Positions 54,124-55,941 of a stretch of DNA of 55,941 bases are shown piece by piece. This DNA comes from Pseudochrobactrum sp. sp1633 (GTDB taxonomy: Bacteria > Pseudomonadota > Alphaproteobacteria > Rhizobiales > Rhizobiaceae). The position numbers and the translations under genes are program-made. The notes beneath the pieces were generated by a model. The model did not search any database. It saw nothing but the letters and a program-made list of their open reading frames with translations, and was not told where the DNA came from. The number at the start of each line of letters is the position of its first letter. Position 1 is the stretch's first letter. The stretch is from NCBI RefSeq assembly GCF_030376605.1, contig NZ_JARRAE010000017.1:1-55941 (forward strand), given 5' to 3'.

Positions 54124-54561
54124 TTAGCTTTGAGCGGCCACATTTTGCGGCAACTCGAACAGCATGTCGAAGAGATATGTGAAAACAAATGTATAGACGA
54201 GGAAGAACAGCAAAAGCACGGCTTCCATCTGAAACGCCATCCAAAAGCCAACGCTATACCACACCATATAAATCGGAATGATAATTACAAACAAACCGAA
54301 TTCAAACCCGAAAGCATGCATGATACGCACCATCAGGGTACGGCCGGATGTATGACGCTTCGCTTCCCAAGATTCAAACATTAGATTGTAAGTGTAATTC
54401 CACGTTACAGCGATCAGAGAAACCAGCACGGCAACCGGTAAAGAGCCTTGCGCATCGCCACCGCTCAGAAACATGAGCAGTATCGTGGACATTACAATGG
54501 CAATAACTTCAAAAGTCGCGACATAGAGGATACGCCGCTTAAGCGGTTGCAGAACGAACAT
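54124..54561 (-). CDS. PACE-family (AceI-type) efflux transporter
   Basis: 145 residues made of two tandem bacterial transmembrane pairs, four helices in all. Each begins with a basic-aromatic stretch: PLKRRILYVATFEV near residue 6 and RTLMVRIMHAFGFEFG near 75. The first pair ends in SLIAVTWNYTYNLMFE. These are the PACE marks. AceI exports chlorhexidine and other biocides, and natural substrates may be diamines. ATG 54561 has AGGAG upstream; the frame opens 32 codons earlier but the fold begins here. Confidence 0.85.
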   Translation of the reverse strand: MFVLQPLKRRILYVATFEVIAIVMSTILLMFLSGGDAQGSLPVAVLVSLIAVTWNYTYNLMFESWEAKRHTSGRTLMVRIMHAFGFEFGLFVIIIPIYMVWYSVGFWMAFQMEAVLLLFFLVYTFVFTYLFDMLFELPQNVAAQS

Positions 54562-54732
54562 TGTCAGCTCCTGAGCTAGCAAATCTAACTGTAAAGAGCC
54601 GGCACGCCCCGGCACTAATATATAAAAGGGGAAATAATGCAGATCGCGGTTTTCCATCTGCGAAGTGCAGAAATAAGTGTGACCACCCCATAAGTCAACA
54701 TCGGAGCGATCACATTTTAGAGTAAGCTTATA

Positions 54733-54761
54733 ACCGCTCTAGCTGGCACTTTCAGAGCGGT
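54733..54761 (-). terminator. Hairpin at the stop codon of the mscS-type gene
   Basis: ACCGCTCT (54733-54740) and AGAGCGGT (54754-54761) form an eight-base perfect stem that spans the stop codon. The T-run on the minus strand is weak, so it may stabilise the end of the RNA rather than terminate. AGAGCGG is also the opening of the dispersed repeat. Confidence 0.4.
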
Positions 54762-55587
54762 GATACGTCACCTGCGGATAAGGTATATTAATACCCGCAT
54801 CACTGAATGCAGATTTAGCACGTTCTGTTGTGGTGTTGCTGACACTGAAATAACTGGCAGATTCAATCCAGTAACGACAGCTGATGACAACAGAGCTGTC
54901 TGCCAGTTGCGAAACGAAATAGACAGGCTCAGGTACTTTCACGACGCCCTTCTGATCCGCGATAATGGACTTTAAGATGCTGAATGCCTTCTGGACATCA
55001 TCTTCATAACCAATACCGACCTTAAAATCATGCATACGAACTTTAAGGCGGGTATAGTTAGTGACGGGCGTATTCCATAGGATCGAATTCGGCGCCATCA
55101 CGAAAAGCCCATCATAGGTCTTCAGCTCTGTCGCAAACAAGCCGATTTCCTGCACGGTACCAGCGATTGCGCCCGCATTGATATATTCACCAACTTTAAA
55201 CGGGCGCAGAACCAGCAGCATAATACCGGCAGCAATGTTTTGTAGCGTACCTTGCAGCGCGAGACCAATCGCCAGACCAACAGCGCCTAATGCGGCTAAT
55301 ATTGATGCTGTCTGAATGCCAAATTGGCCAAGCACCATAACCAGCACAACAATCAAAATGCCATAACGCACTGTTGCACTTAAAAACCCGATCAGGGTCT
55401 GGTCAAAGCCCTTTAGCTTGGAAAGAGATTGCCGTGTCCATTTTTGCAAGATTCCGGCAATGATCCAGCCTACGCATAAAATGATCAGCGCGCCGATAGT
55501 CGACAGCGAATAACTTATAACAAGATCGGAAATCTGAAGAGCGAGGGCATTGGTATTTTGAATAAACTCAGCTGTTTGTTCCTGCAT
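54739..55587 (-). CDS. MscS-family mechanosensitive channel (small-conductance type)
   Basis: 282 residues. Three membrane helices are near 24-46, 68-90 and 96-123; the third is the pore helix, ASILAALGAVGLAIGLALQGTLQNIAAG, with the Ala/Gly packing of MscS. A beta domain (FKVGEYINAGAIAGTVQEIGLFATELKTYDG) and C-terminal alpha-beta domain follow. It opens under membrane tension to release solutes on osmotic downshift. The length is that of classic E. coli MscS. Confidence 0.94.
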   Translation of the reverse strand: MQEQTAEFIQNTNALALQISDLVISYSLSTIGALIILCVGWIIAGILQKWTRQSLSKLKGFDQTLIGFLSATVRYGILIVVLVMVLGQFGIQTASILAALGAVGLAIGLALQGTLQNIAAGIMLLVLRPFKVGEYINAGAIAGTVQEIGLFATELKTYDGLFVMAPNSILWNTPVTNYTRLKVRMHDFKVGIGYEDDVQKAFSILKSIIADQKGVVKVPEPVYFVSQLADSSVVISCRYWIESASYFSVSNTTTERAKSAFSDAGINIPYPQVTYHRSESAS

Positions 55588-55941
55588 ATTCCAACTTCAA
55601 TTTGTTTTAGTGTTTATAAAAATTGTTAAATCGTATTTTCAAAAACCAAACTAATGCATCAGACAGCGATGACAAGCCTTTCCGGAACTCAAGGAACCGG
55701 ATCTTCAGTGTTGATCAACCATCCTCACCTGCATCCACGTGGCAGAGCGAAAAACAGATGCGGGTATTGAAATCAAAAAAAACGTAACCGAAAACAGAGT
55801 GTCCCTGAAGCTTTTCAGGTAAATTATAAGGGGTATAGATACACCCAGCTGAGCGGTGTAAGAGACAAGCGACAAATCAAATAATTAGATTTTAAATAGA
55901 GTCTCGCCCGTAGAGCTAATTAGCATTAACAACAAAGGGCT
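55588..55941. other. Right-edge stretch without a supported gene
   Basis: About 350 bases, AT-rich at the left. A small hairpin CCTGAA-GCTT-TTCAGG is at 55804-55819. It should hold the promoter of the mscS-type gene; nothing else was recognised. Confidence 0.5.

Noticed and set aside
1-55941. CRISPR array, rRNA or riboswitch
   Set aside because: No regularly spaced direct repeats, no rRNA sequence and no known riboswitch core was recognised on either strand by eye.

Overview
The window looks like the chromosome of an alphaproteobacterium of the Hyphomicrobiales, most likely a Brucellaceae relative of moderate GC (Ochrobactrum/Pseudochrobactrum-like). The reasons are a PopZ-type polar organiser next to valS, a BepC-type TolC, an AlaX and cysteine synthase of rhizobial type, and two gene orders I recall from Brucella and its relatives: pcm-tolC-popZ-valS-fadL and rlpA-dac-tmk-holB-metG-tatD-MBL. 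The genus is an inference from gene content and was not computed. I see no prophage, insertion sequence, CRISPR array or rRNA. One tRNA, Leu(UAA), is present.

Layout. 0.3-3.4 kb: a betaine/choline-type ABC importer (ATPase, permease, binding protein) closed by a terminator. 3.5-4.9 kb: a 31-residue membrane peptide, a pentapeptide-repeat protein and an exported ankyrin protein. 5.0-7.9 kb: a membrane histidine kinase, a FixJ/NarL-type regulator and a secreted HbpS/GlcG-like protein on one strand. 7.9-10.1 kb: an acetyltransferase, a GFA-fold protein and an orphan HsdR-N-like putative nuclease. 10.1-16.4 kb: a dimethylglycine/sarcosine dehydrogenase-like flavoprotein followed by its probable electron acceptor etfB-etfA, with a divergent LysR regulator and a beta-hydroxyacid dehydrogenase. 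16.4-24.7 kb: fadL, valS, popZ, tolC and pcm. 25-28.2 kb: a FloR/CmlA-type exporter behind a promoter and leader ORF, a cytochrome c, a GST and a solo WYL-like protein. 28.8-31.9 kb: a Tat-exported amidohydrolase and an acetylpolyamine/HDAC-type deacetylase. 32-40 kb: the housekeeping cluster rlpA, dac, tmk, holB, metG, tatD, MBL. 40.7-50.2 kb: MAPEG, a diguanylate cyclase, GNAT, alaX, cysteine synthase, an RhlE-type helicase and ade-ilvA. 50.3-55.6 kb: an atypical SDR, tRNA-Leu, a membrane protein with a papain-like tail, GFA, an FMN-binding protein, a PACE-type exporter and an MscS channel.

How genes work together. Betaine/choline uptake at the left edge and the dehydrogenase-ETF operon at 10-14 kb could form one route for methylated amines: import, demethylation to sarcosine or glycine on folate, and electrons passed to ETF and on to quinone. 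The kinase, regulator and secreted haem-binding-like protein resemble the HbpS-SenS-SenR arrangement of Streptomyces. The 36-38 kb genes serve DNA synthesis and the cell wall.

Most worth a second look: the three-gene sensing module, the HdeD-like/papain-like fusion, the leader ORF before the FloR-like exporter, an SDR whose whole catalytic triad is replaced, a DacC/PBP5-like protein lacking its KTG lysine, a dispersed ~106-bp intergenic repeat, and a perfect 19-bp palindrome upstream of fadL. Coordinates follow the chosen start codons. Where a longer frame existed, the start was moved to the codon with the better ribosome-binding site or family fit, and this is stated.
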